Shown: positions 27,591 through 36,165 of the stretch, one piece after another
Layout of the letters: each line of letters starts with the position of its first letter
Position numbering within the stretch: the first letter of the stretch is position 1
Origin: JACPPO01 sp965262505
GTDB taxonomy: Bacteria; Acidobacteriota; Vicinamibacteria; Vicinamibacterales; UBA2999
Length of the DNA: 64,000 nt
Reading direction: 5' to 3'
Assembly (NCBI GenBank): GCA_965262505.1
Contig: CBDHFM010000020.1
Location: forward strand, 14,274-78,273
Notes under the pieces: generated by a model
What the model saw: only the letters and a program-made list of their open reading frames with translations
The model's database searches: none
What the model was told of the DNA's origin: nothing
Made by a program: the position numbers and the translations under genes

Positions 27591-27824
27591 ATGATAATTT
27601 CTCTAATTTCCCAGAAAGGCGGTGTGGGTAAATCTGCCCTCTCTAGATTGATAGCTGTTGAATACGCGAAAGCTGGATGGGCTGTTAAAATCGGTGATCT
27701 GGACACAGGCCAGGGATCAACAGCAAGGTGGAAAGCTCGTCGCGATCAAAACGGCATCGCTCCAGAAATACCCGTTGAAAAATATGCCGCCGTCGACCGG
27801 GCCATTAGAGCGCTTTTCAAATAG
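27591..27824 (+). pseudogene. ParA-like partition ATPase, 5' part, interrupted by IS630
   Basis: MIISLISQKGGVGKSALSRL gives the deviant Walker A box of ParA/MinD ATPases, followed by KIGDLDTGQGSTARWKARR (Walker A'). The frame ends in the left edge of an IS630-type element. The C-terminal part resumes at about 28823. ParA moves plasmid copies apart by ATP-dependent DNA binding. The exact insertion point is blurred because AGCGCTTT occurs at both junctions. Confidence 0.8.
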
Positions 27825-28822
27825 GCCTTGTACTACCTGGGGCGGGTGTGGTACTTCTGTGCGCACCGATGCAGGAGGACCGATGCGTGCCTATTCGATG
27901 GATCTGCGAGAGCGGGTGCTACTCGACAGCGATGCCGGGATGAAGGCGGCCGATGTGGCGGCGAAGTACCGCGTGAGCGGGTCGTGGGTGCGGCTACTGA
28001 AACAGCGGCGGCGCGAAACGGGCGAGGTGGCGCCTCGCGTCCAGCGACATGGACGGCGCTGCATGCTCGAGCCGCACCTGCACACCTTGGCCGCGCTGAT
28101 TGCGGCGCACCCGGATCGTACGCTGGCTGAGCTGAAGGACGCCCTCGCCACGCCCGCGAGTGTGCCGACGGTCTGGCGCGCCGTACGGGCCCTTGGCCTG
28201 ACCGTTAAAAAAAACGGTCCGCCCGTCCGAACACGATCGGCCTGACGTCGCGGCCGCGCGGGTCGCGTGGCACGCGGCGGCGCCGACCTGGGACGTCGCC
28301 CACCTCGTGTTTCTGGACGAAACCGGCATCACTAACAATCTGCTTCGGCGGTACGGCCGGGCACCGCGTGGCGCGCGCGTCCACGACCACGCCCCCGGCG
28401 GGCGCTGGCAGACCAGCACGTTTCTCGCCGCGTTGCGGGTCACGGGGCTGACCGCACCGGGGGTCTTCGACGGCGCGATCGATGGCGAGAGCTTCCGCGC
28501 CTACATCGAACAGATCCTGGTGCCGACCCTGCAGCCAGGCGACATCGTCATTGCCGACAACCTCGGGGCCCACAAAGTCGCCGGCATCCAGCAGGCCCTC
28601 CAGGCCGCCGGGGCCACCCTCTGGTACTTGCCACCCTATAGCCCGGACCTCAATCCCATCGAGCTCTGCTTCGCGAAGCTCAAGGCCCTCGTTCGCACCG
28701 CTCGCTGTCGCAGCACAGAGACGCTCTGGCCGTTCCTCGGCGAGTGCTTGGCGCACTTCAGCCCTGACGAATGCCGCAACTATTTTCGGCACTGCGGGTA
28801 CTCGGCCGCCACACGGTCATGA
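27825..28822. mobile_element. IS630-family insertion within parA
   Basis: About 1 kb holding a two-frame IS630-type transposase, placed between the two halves of a parA gene. The termini look like CTTTTCA on the left and TGAAAAG on the right, but I could not fix the ends or a TA duplication with certainty. Confidence 0.7.
27883..28822 (+). CDS. IS630-family transposase, two overlapping frames
   Basis: Frame 1 (27883-28245) starts after a GCAGGAGG ribosome site and encodes the HTH half (MDLRERVLLDSDAGMKAADV, then RVSGSWVRLLKQRRRETGE). Frame 2 encodes the catalytic half: VFLDETGITNNLLRRYGRAP, IVIADNLGAHKV, and LPPYSPDLNPIELCFAKLK, giving the D-D-E set. The switch is at an A8 run (28207-28214): loss of one A joins the frames into one protein. 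This may be programmed slippage, as in some ISs, or a mutation. Confidence 0.8.
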
Positions 28823-29261
28823 AAAGCGCTTTAATGATGCAGAAAACTACGATCTGATGGTTTTGGATGGTCCTGCGTTTGCTGAACGGCGCGGCATGTC
28901 CATGGCACAAGCGTCTGACCTGGTCATCATGCCCACTGGATACAGCCTCGATGATATGGACCCGCAAATTGAAACTGCCTATGAATTGGAAGAACAAGGC
29001 ATTAATTCAGAGCAGATTGTTTTTATATTTTGCAGGGCCGGCGGCTCAGCCTCGGAAGAGGCTGCCGCGCGGTTATACATAAAAAAAGCCCGCGTCAATG
29101 TGCTTGATCCTGTTTTTCCTGAAAGACCATCTATCCGGCAGGCTCACAATACGGGCCGGGCGGCCAGTGAAGTTTCGTACCCTTCGATTAGATCCAAGGT
29201 TCTGCCGCTGGCTCAAGCCATCGTGGACAAACTCAACCAAAACCACAAGAAACCATGGTAA
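28823..29261 (+). pseudogene. ParA-like partition ATPase, 3' part
   Basis: Continues the ParA fold: NYDLMVLDGPAFAERRGMSM (Walker B), ASDLVIMPTGYSLDDMDPQI, and VFIFCRAGGSASEEAAARLY. No ribosome site or start remains, so without precise IS excision no functional ParA is made. The stop overlaps the next gene by 7 bp. Confidence 0.8.
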
Positions 29262-29548
29262 ATCAAGGTTTAAATATCGCCCCGCCTCCACGTAAAACCA
29301 AACCCCAAGGGAAACCGGAGCCGAAAGCGTCGAGTCCAGAGGCCAGCAATAGAGCCACTAACCGGTCACAACGTACAAGCGTTACATTCGATCGGCTGGC
29401 AGAAGGAGACAAGGTTCAATTCAACAGACGCGTCACCCAAAGCACGGCCGATGGTTTTGAAATGCTTTCGATTAAGACCAGAAAAAAAATTCCAGGCCTT
29501 CTCGCCGAAGGCCTGGAGCTTCTAGAGGCTAAGTACGGGAAGGTCTAG
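29255..29548 (+). CDS. ParB/ParG-like partition partner (ribbon-helix-helix type)
   Basis: 97 residues: a basic, Pro/Ser-rich flexible N-terminus followed by a short beta strand and two helices (KVQFNRRVTQSTADGFEML, then KIPGLLAEGLELLEAKYG), the layout of ParG/omega-like centromere-binding proteins. Overlaps the parA stop by 7 bp, so it was co-translated with it. Function inferred from position and shape. Confidence 0.6.
   Translation: MVNQGLNIAPPPRKTKPQGKPEPKASSPEASNRATNRSQRTSVTFDRLAEGDKVQFNRRVTQSTADGFEMLSIKTRKKIPGLLAEGLELLEAKYGKV
29492..29516. terminator. Hairpin inside the 3' end of the parG-like gene
   Basis: Perfect 10-bp arms CCAGGCCTTC and GAAGGCCTGG with a 5-base loop, within the last 20 codons of the gene. 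No T-run follows, so a rho-independent terminator is doubtful; it may affect mRNA stability. Confidence 0.35.
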
Positions 29549-29862
29549 ATACATAGGGACCTATATTCCTAGGAAACTAGGACACACAACCCGGGCCGCG
29601 AATGGCTGGTCGCGTCCTGTGAGCCAGAGCGCCGATGACGATCACCAGCGCGCCGTCGGCCATGTACCTGTAGGCCAATGCCTTTCCCATAACGGGACTT
29701 ATCGGTAGGGATTAACCCACGCCGGAAGGCGGGTCGGCAGTTATCTTCCCGGCCGCTGGGGGCTTCCGGTCCAAGCACCCGGTCCGCTCGCACCCACGAA
29801 CCGTTCGACCCGGTTCCCCTCTGAACGGCTCAAGTGTTACCGTTTGAGCAAGGAGGTGCTCA
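29549..29862. other. Intergenic, nothing identified
   Basis: No gene recognised. A short near-palindrome (ATAGGGACCTAT) lies just after the parG-like gene, and an AAGGAGGTG ribosome site for hicB lies at the right end. Confidence 0.3.
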
Positions 29863-30102
29863 TTGACAAGCTACGTCTTCAAGGTTGTCGTCGAGCCAGA
29901 CGAACACGAGGATGGGCGCGAAGCGTACCACGCGTACTGTCCCGATTTTGAGGAAGCGGTAACGTGGGGCGATACCCGCAAGGAGGCTGTTCAGCGAATT
30001 AACGAACTCCTCCAAACACTCGTCCAGATGCGGATTGAGAAAGGGGAGCACGTTCCTGCGATTCAGCAGATTGAATCTTCCGCAGTGGTGGTCACTGTTT
30101 GA
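29863..30102 (+). CDS. hicB: HicB-family antitoxin
   Basis: 79 residues: YVFKVVVEPDEHEDGREAYH, AYCPDFEEAVTWGDTRKEAV, QRINELLQTLV is the partial RNase H fold of HicB. TTG start preceded by AAGGAGGTG with proper spacing. HicB neutralises HicA, an mRNA-cutting dsRBD-like toxin. The following hicA is truncated, so the module can no longer poison the cell. Confidence 0.85.
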   Translation: MTSYVFKVVVEPDEHEDGREAYHAYCPDFEEAVTWGDTRKEAVQRINELLQTLVQMRIEKGEHVPAIQQIESSAVVVTV

Positions 30103-30182
30103 AGCGGGGCATCACCGCTCGCCGACTCACCAAAGCCCTTCTCCAAGACGGATTCCTCCTCGACCGCATCGCAGGGAGCCAG
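30099..30182 (+). pseudogene. HicA toxin, truncated by IS3 element
   Basis: TTG 30099 overlaps the hicB stop. The 27 native codons (MKRGITARRLTKALLQDGFL, LDRIAGS) match the HicA N-terminus, which normally continues into a His-containing strand (GSH). The IS3 end starts at 30181 exactly at that point, so the catalytic His is lost. The frame runs on into the IS. Confidence 0.7.
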
Positions 30183-30271
30183 AGGTGGACCCTATCGGCT
30201 GGACAGCTGATCGACATCGTTAAGTGGAATCTTCTGCGTCACATTCCCGTCAAGATGAGAGGGGGCAGAAG

Positions 30272-30562
30272 ATGACGAAGAGGAAACGACGAAATCATTC
30301 ACCAGTATTTAAAGCCAAGGTCGCGTTGGCCGCAGTTCGAGGAGAGCGTACCTTGGCCGATCTCGCCGAGCAGTTCGAGGTGCACCCGAATCAGATCCAG
30401 GACTGGAAGAAGAAGCTGGTGGCGGATGCCGAGCATGTGTTCGGCGCCGGTGCGGTCGAGGCTGAGCATGCCGCGCAGGAGACCCAGCAGCTCCACGCCA
30501 AGATCGGTCAGCTGACGATGGAGAAGGATTTTTTATCCAAAGCGCTCGGTCGAGACCGGTGA
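30272..30562 (+). CDS. IS3-family transposase OrfA
   Basis: 96 residues from ATG 30272 (AGAGGGGGCAGAAG upstream). HTH_Tnp_1 domain (FKAKVALAAVRGERTLADLA, QFEVHPNQIQDWKK) and a leucine-zipper-like tail. It binds the IS ends. GTGA overlap of 4 bp with orfB. Confidence 0.9.
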   Translation: MTKRKRRNHSPVFKAKVALAAVRGERTLADLAEQFEVHPNQIQDWKKKLVADAEHVFGAGAVEAEHAAQETQQLHAKIGQLTMEKDFLSKALGRDR

Positions 30563-31404
30563 GCGAGCGCCGAGCGATGATTCAAGCTGCCCACCCGTTG
30601 ACAGTCACCCGACGCTGCGATCTGCTCGATGTGGCGCGGTCGACGGTGTATTACCACCCCACCGGGATCCCATCAGAGGATCTGGCCCTGATGCGCCTCC
30701 TGGACGAGATCCACTTAGAGCGTCCGTTCTACGGCAGTCGCCGCCTTCGAGACGAACTCGAGACCCAGGGGCACCCGGTGAATCGCAAGCGGGTCCAGCG
30801 GCTGATGCGCCAGATGGGCCTGAGTGCCCTGTATCCGAAGCCGCGCACGAGCCAGCCCGGGGCCGGACACAAGGTGTATCCCTACCTACTGAAGGGCCTG
30901 TCCATCGAGCGGCCGAATCAGGTGTGGGCGAGCGATATCTGCTACATCCCAATGGCGCAGGGGTGCATGTATCTGGTGGCCATCCTGGATTGGTACTCGC
31001 GCCGGGTCCTGGCCTGGCGTGTGTCAAACACCGTCGACAGCGACTTCTGTGTCGAGGCCCTCGAGGACGCGCTCATCCACTACGGACCGCCGGCGATCTT
31101 CAATACGGACCAAGGCGCTCAGTTCACGTCCCAGGCGTTTACGACGGTGCTCAAAGCCCATGCGGTGGCCATCAGCATGGACGGCAAGGGACGCTGGGTC
31201 GACAACGTGTTCGTCGAGCGTCTCTGGCGCAGCGTCAAATACGAGGATGTGTATCTCCATGCATACGAAACACCCGCCTCGCTCCGGGCAGGGCTGACCT
31301 GCTACTTTCAGTTCTACAACGGGCGACGGCGTCATAGTTCACTTGGTCGGCGGACGCCGGATGTGGTCTACTTCGACGCAACCAGCTTCGGCACGGCGGC
31401 CTGA
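30559..31404 (+). CDS. IS3-family transposase OrfB
   Basis: 281 residues with GTG start overlapping orfA. HTH_21 region (YGSRRLRDELETQGHPVNRK), then the rve integrase core: Asp in QVWASDICYIPMAQG, Asp in IFNTDQGAQFTSQAF, Glu in DNVFVERLWRSVKYEDVYLH. Normally made as an OrfAB fusion by frameshifting. Complete and apparently intact. Confidence 0.92.
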   Translation: MSERRAMIQAAHPLTVTRRCDLLDVARSTVYYHPTGIPSEDLALMRLLDEIHLERPFYGSRRLRDELETQGHPVNRKRVQRLMRQMGLSALYPKPRTSQPGAGHKVYPYLLKGLSIERPNQVWASDICYIPMAQGCMYLVAILDWYSRRVLAWRVSNTVDSDFCVEALEDALIHYGPPAIFNTDQGAQFTSQAFTTVLKAHAVAISMDGKGRWVDNVFVERLWRSVKYEDVYLHAYETPASLRAGLTCYFQFYNGRRRHSSLGRRTPDVVYFDATSFGTAA

Positions 31405-31457
31405 AACACGATGGAGATTTCACTTAAGCCGCTGTCCAGGTTTCGGGGTCCACTTCT

Positions 31458-31826
31458 CTTGACGGCAGTGCGGCGCATTTTCGCAAAGCGTCGGAGTGCA
31501 TCAACGAAGGCGACTGGGCAGGGAGCGTCAGGGAGAGCATTCACGCGGTTGAGTCCGTGGCCCGGAAACTCGTCGATCCAGAAGCAGCGCAGACGCTGGG
31601 GCCGGCCCTGAAGTCGATCGAGCGCCGCGGAGCGCTGCATCCGGCGCTCAAGAAGGCATTCGACACGCTCTACGGATACACGAACAATGAGCAGGGCATT
31701 CGTCATGCCCTGCTTGACCAGACGGACACGAAGGTAGGCCTGGATGAGGCCGTGTTCATGCTAGGAGCCTGCGCTTCCTTCGCTAGCTACTTGTGGCGTA
31801 AGCATGTAGCGGGAGAACCCTCGTGA
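31458..31826 (+). pseudogene. AbiJ/HEPN-type abortive infection protein, C-terminal part
   Basis: About 120 codons from the IS3 right end: AHFRKASECINEGDWAGSVR, ESIHAVESVARKL, GALHPALKKAFDTLYGYTNN, EQGIRHALLD and AVFMLGACASFASYLW. This matches the conserved C-terminal domain of AbiJ_NTD-type proteins, HEPN-like toxins of abortive infection. The N-terminus was lost at the IS3 junction. Stop at 31826. Confidence 0.7.
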
Positions 31827-31965
31827 GACCGAAGCAGGGGCCGACCGCTGCCGGCTTGTCAGCACGGGTCTCCTGGCCATGCTCGTTCACTTGACGTATG
31901 CGAGACATAGAATCAGACACGGGATACGACACACGGCGGCGCGTAATAGAAGGCGTTCTTGCCCG

Positions 31966-31993
31966 TGTGTCGCAAACGGCCGTTTGCGACACA
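31966..31993. other. 28-bp perfect palindrome (res-like site)
   Basis: Each 14-base arm reads TGTGTCGCAAACGG; the centre is between 31979 and 31980. The right arm ends on the A of the ATG of a resolvase N-terminal fragment. Such palindromes before serine resolvase genes are typical res subsites of Tn3-type elements, so this is a remnant of a second transposon type. Confidence 0.6.
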
Positions 31994-32046
31994 TGCGGAT
32001 CGGCTACGCCCGCGTCACCGGCGTGTCGGCGAACCTAGACCACGAT
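31993..32046 (+). pseudogene. Serine resolvase N-terminal fragment
   Basis: MRIGYARVTGVSANLDHD matches the start of resolvases (MRIGYARVST...NLD), with the catalytic Ser position replaced by Gly-Val after Thr. Only ~18 codons remain before similarity ends. Not related in sequence detail to the tnpR of the intact Tn3 copies. Confidence 0.55.
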
Positions 32047-32081
32047 TCGCGCTTTGCCGACATAGAGGGTCGGAGCTCCTT

Positions 32082-32640
32082 TCACGCGAATAGGTCCAGC
32101 GACGTCTCCGGGGCGAGGTGGCCTTCACGGTCGAGAGCCGTCGCGAGGAAGCGGTCGAGGTCTGCGGCATTGCGGTCGCGTTCCTCTTGGAGCGTCAATG
32201 GAGTCGCGAATTCGTGCGTGATAAGCACGGCCCGCTCTGAAGAGCGACGGTCGGCCTCCGCAAGCACTACAGCGGTCACTGTGAGAAGTTGATAACGCAG
32301 CTGCGGTACGTGGCGTTGCTCGATATCGAGGGCAAATCGGTCGAGCAGGGCTTCGATCCGGGCGACTTGCTTCGAGCGGGGATTCGACGCGCGTGCGGCT
32401 CGCGCACGCTGGTACTGCTCGGCGATCTTGTCGCCGAAGGTTTCGTCCGCCTTGGCTTCGATGGCGATCACTACGGGACCGTGGTCGTCCTCGACGACGA
32501 GGAGGAGATCGATGTTCGGTTGTTCACCGCGGAACTTGTCGATCGCGATGCGGGCTTCGGGCTCGGCGCCCCACTGGCGCAGAAGCCCAATGCCGCGACA
32601 GGCGGCGAGGATTTGTACGATGTCCGGCTGTAGGCGTGTG
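32082..32640 (-). pseudogene. PD-(D/E)XK nuclease-like protein, 5' truncated
   Basis: About 185 native codons: RLQPDIVQILAACRGIGLLR, DKFRGEQPNIDLLLVVEDDH, GPVVIAIEAKADETFGDKI. The Asp in NIDLLL and the ExK in IEAKAD form a PD-(D/E)XK-type site; DUF6946-like proteins look similar. The start is lost at the junction with the IS3 remnant at about 32633; the frame to 32720 continues only through IS sequence. Probably a defence or restriction-type nuclease, now without its N-terminus. Confidence 0.55.
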
Positions 32641-33074
32641 TCAAACACCTTCGACAGCGACTTCTGTGTCGAGGCCCTCGAGGACGCGCTCACCCACTCC
32701 GGACCGCCGGCGATCTTCAATACGGACCAAGGCGCTCAGTTCACGTCCCAGGCGTTTACGGCGGTGCTCACAGCCCATGCGGTGGCCATCAGCATGGACG
32801 GCAAGGGACGCTGGGTCGACAACGTGTTCGTCGAGCGTCTCTGGCGCAGCGTCAAATACGAGGATGTGTATCTCCATGCATACGAGACACCCGCCTCGCT
32901 TCGTGCAGGGCTGACCTGCTACTTTCAGTTCTACAGCGGGCGACGGCGTCATAGTGCACTTGGTCGGCGGACGCCGAATGTGGCGTACTTCGACGCAACC
33001 AGCTTCGGTACGGCGGCCTGAAACACGGTGAAGATTTCACTTAAACCGCTGTCCAGGTTTCGGGGTCCACTTCT
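32633..33074 (+). mobile_element. IS3 partial copy (3' end)
   Basis: Corresponds to 31016-31457 of the intact element with a few substitutions: the last ~130 codons of orfB (including IFNTDQGAQFTSQAF and VFVERLWRSVKYED) and the right terminal repeat ending GGGTCCACTTCT. The left two thirds are missing. Confidence 0.92.
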
Positions 33075-33272
33075 GACAGCGTCCCAGTGGGCACGGTCAC
33101 GATTGACCAAAATGGGTCGTTTAATGAGACCGGGAGTTTCACTGACCCGAGCTGTGGTGTCTACGCTTGGAGCGGGCGCGGCGGGTTTTCCGGGCGAGAG
33201 CTTCGTCTTTCTCTCACAATCACGTCAAACACATGCTCCAACCTCAACGTGAGAGCGACGTTGTCTGGCTAA
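33075..33272 (+). pseudogene. Secreted beta-rich protein, C-terminal fragment
   Basis: 65 codons: SVPVGTVTIDQNGSFNETGS, FTDPSCGVYAWSGRGGFSG, LRLSLTITSNTCSNLNVRAT to a stop at 33272. Thr/Ser/Asn-rich with two Cys, like extracellular proteins. The 5' part is cut by the IS3 remnant. It precedes a cluster of secreted proteins and may have belonged to it. No family recognised. Confidence 0.45.
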
Positions 33273-33307
33273 CTGTCGTTCTCGGCAACCCTACTCAGCA
33301 GGTGCAT

Positions 33308-34273
33308 ATGTCTAACCTTGATCGGATGTCGTCGCCGCACCTAACGGTGACGGCCACGCTCGCCGCGCTGCTGCTGTTCGTGTGGCCGTCTCTCGCCACG
33401 GCGCAACTCGCCTGCGGGGGGCACTACATCGAGTACCTCGGCGGGCCGTCGACGGCAACGCCTGGTTTCCGCCAACACGGCCCACCGACTATCTCTGAAC
33501 CGTCCGGCATGACGGCGCAGGACCGCGAGCTATGGGACGCGCTCATCTTCGACGCCTACGATCACCCAACGCCGAGCCCAGATAATGAGGATTACGAGCG
33601 GTCATCGATCCCGTTAGAAGAGCGCCACACGCTCGTGATGGACACTGGGGATGCCACATCATTTCGGCTCTGCATCCAAGCGGCCGACGAGTCCTATACC
33701 GGGCAACGTCTCGATCGGCATACCGATCCGGACTGGTGGCGTAGGGAGGTGCAGCGCTTCACGAACCACCGATGGGCCGGAACCATTGAGGTGGGCACCT
33801 GCACTGGAGATCCGCCGAGTGGATGGGTGTACGTCCGGGGGGGCGATCCTGGTGAAGTCGGCGATAACATCTATGCGTATGCAAGGAGTTGGTGGTCCAG
33901 TAATTCCCACGGCACCTTGGAAACGTGGACCAGGTCAGAAATCGTATTCAACCCCGAGCCGCCAGCGAGGGACGATAATGAGGCCTTCTTTGAGGACGAG
34001 CTCGCGCACGAGCTCGGGCACGTGCTCGGGCTGTCGCACGTTCCGCCGAGTTCGGGTTTCGTGATGGCATCTGGCACCCTGTCCACTCGGCCCGACAATG
34101 AGAGCAGGCTCGCACAGTGGGCGCATCAGGTCGGCCCAGGCATCGAGTACCCCGGATTCGCCCTACCAGTGCCGTCGATTCCCTTGGTCGGATTGGGACT
34201 ACTGGCGGTGCTGCTGATTGTGGTGGGACGACGCCGGTTGAACCGCGTGTCGGCGGTTCGTCTTGGCTCATAG
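33308..34273 (+). CDS. Secreted zinc metallopeptidase with VPxxP C-terminal anchor
   Basis: 321 residues from ATG 33308. Signal peptide with core TATLAALLLFVWPSLATA. The zincin motif is AHELGHVLGLSH (HExxHxxGxxH of metzincins). The C-terminus LPVPSIPLVGLGLLAVLLIV followed by GRRRLNR has the motif, hydrophobic helix and Arg-rich tail of an exosortase sorting signal. Same overall plan as the protein at 36166, of which it is a paralogue (TISEPSGMTAQDRELWDALI versus TIAEPAGLDRERWEALVFD). Presumably exported and surface-anchored by the exosortase at 21048; the substrate of the protease is unknown. Confidence 0.75.
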   Translation: MSNLDRMSSPHLTVTATLAALLLFVWPSLATAQLACGGHYIEYLGGPSTATPGFRQHGPPTISEPSGMTAQDRELWDALIFDAYDHPTPSPDNEDYERSSIPLEERHTLVMDTGDATSFRLCIQAADESYTGQRLDRHTDPDWWRREVQRFTNHRWAGTIEVGTCTGDPPSGWVYVRGGDPGEVGDNIYAYARSWWSSNSHGTLETWTRSEIVFNPEPPARDDNEAFFEDELAHELGHVLGLSHVPPSSGFVMASGTLSTRPDNESRLAQWAHQVGPGIEYPGFALPVPSIPLVGLGLLAVLLIVVGRRRLNRVSAVRLGS

Positions 34274-34375
34274 AAAACTCGCCGCCTTCATGAGTTAGGG
34301 TACCGACACGATTCGTGCAGAAATACACGCTAAGAGCTCGGCTTGAGCCCTCGCGGGTGCGCTCGGAGATGGGGA

Positions 34376-34395
34376 AATCGGCCACGTGGCCGATT
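34376..34395. other. 20-bp perfect palindrome
   Basis: Both arms read AATCGGCCAC. Lies ~100 bp after the metallopeptidase stop. Could be a terminator stem without T-run or a protein-binding site; undecided. Confidence 0.4.
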
Positions 34396-34413
34396 CTGGC
34401 TCGCGGTGAGGGT

Positions 34414-34439
34414 CCCATAAGCACAAGCACGCTTATGGG
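34414..34439. terminator. Hairpin after the metallopeptidase gene
   Basis: Arms CCCATAAGC and GCTTATGGG with an 8-base loop. No T-run follows on either strand, so the terminator role is tentative. Confidence 0.35.
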
Positions 34440-34691
34440 CTGTCCGGATCGTCGGGCAGGGGCGGAGCGGCGCAGTCCTGCAACGCTGCGCAGATGGACT
34501 TGGGTGATTCGAGGACGAATAGCAGCGTGAAGGGTTCGTCGGCATCAGTGCGGGTTAGCTCGATGGTCGACGAAGCGGTATCGTGGCCGCCGCCCGGAGC
34601 CCGGATGTCAAAGATGAGGCAACGATCGACGAAGAGATCAGCCAAGCGAAAACCCGTACACGGGACCACGCCGCCACGGAAGGTAACCAAG

Positions 34692-36019
34692 TTGCAAGTT
34701 CACTGGAGCCATGGAATCTCAGCCGCTCTGCTCGGCGTGCTGATACTGCTACCCGCACCGCCAGCCTCAGCGCAATCGCGCGACGACTTCGCATACTGGG
34801 ATGCGAGCGGGAACGGCGACCTGACGTGCCCTGAAGCTGGACCTGCTCCAGAAGGCCGTGATGAGGGCCTGCGGTTGCCTGCGTACCAAGACAACCGTGA
34901 CGGTACCGGCATCATCTACGAATGGCTAGAGCGGCGCACATCGAGCGACGGCAATAACGACGGCGTTGCCTGCGAGAATTCCTCGAACCCCAATGGTTAT
35001 ATCCCCAATGTAACGGTGGATCCGCCGGTGCAGCCGCCCGTGGAGACGCAGGTCTGCTCGGCGGACGCGGAGACGTGGCGCGGGTTGCAGGTCTGCGACG
35101 AGCAACCGCGGGACGGCTACGACCGCGACGCTTTCGGGACGGGCTACAGCAGCTTGGAGGACGAGATCATCGCGGCGTTACCGCCACAATGAAGGCGAAC
35201 GGGGAGGTCTACACCCCCTACTCGTGCCTCGCGTTTGACATCACGGCGGCCGGCACAGCGGCGACGGACATCGAGCACATCGTGGCGCTGGCGGAGACGC
35301 ACGACAGTGGCATCGCCGACGATCGGCGCCGGGACATTGCCAGTGACCTCGACAACCTCACGATCGCGGATCCGACGGTGAACCGGTCGCAGAAAAGTGA
35401 CCGGGACGCCGCCGAATGGATGCCAGCCCGACACGGCGCGTGGTTTGCGGAGCGGGTGATCCAGGTCAAGCTGGAATACGGGTTGAGCATCGATCCCGCA
35501 GAGCGGGACGCGCTCGAGGCGCTCCTTGCGGGCGGCGGAGCGCAGCTTAACTGCGTTGATGCGGTCGCGCCCACGCCGACCATGCTGACGCTGAGCGCGG
35601 CCTCGGCCCCGGCCGAAGGCGGGAACCCAGTGACGGTGACCGCGACGCTCGACAACCCGGCCCCGGCGAACGGCATGACGGTGACGCTGACGACGGGCGG
35701 CACGGCGACGCTCGACACCGACTACACGCTGTCATCGACCACGATCACCCTCGCCGAGGGCGAGACGGCGGGCACGGTGACGATCACGGTCACCGACGAC
35801 GCCGAGGCCGACGCCGGCGAGACCATCGTCATTGACGCCGAGAGCACGAACCCGGCGCTGACCGCCGAGCAACTCATCCTCACCATCGAGGACAACGACG
35901 TGACGCCGGTGCCGGCGCTCCCGCTCGGCGGCGCGATGTTGCTCGGCCTGCTGCTCACGTTGCTCGGAGTCGTGCGGATGCGCATGCGGGATCGCACAGA
36001 CATTGCGCATCGCTACTGA
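34692..36019 (+). pseudogene. Secreted HNH nuclease with Calx-beta domain and VPALP anchor, frameshifted
   Basis: Frame 1 (TTG 34692, GGAAGG upstream) has a signal peptide (ISAALLGVLILLPAPPASA), an excalibur-like DxDxDGxxCE unit (SSDGNNDGVACEN) and the start of a nuclease domain (YDRDAFGTGYSSLEDEIIAA). At about 35175 it stops out of frame; frame 2 continues VYTPYSCLAFDITAAGTAAT, DIEHIVALAETHDSGIADD, LDNLTIADPTVNRSQKSDRD (secreted HNH, DUF1524-like), a Calx-beta domain, and the anchor PVPALPLGGAMLLGLLLTLL with MRMRDR tail. One base change near 35180 would restore a ~440-residue protein. It may be a mutation or a sequencing error. Confidence 0.7.
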
Positions 36020-36165
36020 CTGGAGGTGTCGGGCGCACGCGACGCCCGGCGCCATCCGGGACGTGACGCATACCGGCTGGGTGCCATCGGCAGCATCAGT
36101 TTCGGCGACTCGGACAGCGCGCCGGAGGGCATGACTCATCCATGGTAGGGACAAGGTGCAACCTG

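Larger units (their letters stand above)
30181..31457. mobile_element. IS3-family insertion sequence
   Basis: 1277 bp. Inverted ends: AGAGGTGGACCC at left, and AGAAGTGGACCCCG read from the right; further matches CTGGACAG and TAAGTG inside. Contains orfA and orfB. Left flank is hicA, right flank is an unrelated abortive-infection gene, and no target duplication is seen, so an adjacent deletion has probably occurred. A 3' partial copy is at 32633-33074. Confidence 0.85.

Noticed and set aside
34433..34690. 85-codon minus-strand ORF upstream of the HNH gene
   Set aside because: Plausible composition in part, but it overlaps a palindromic region, lacks a ribosome site and matches no family I know.
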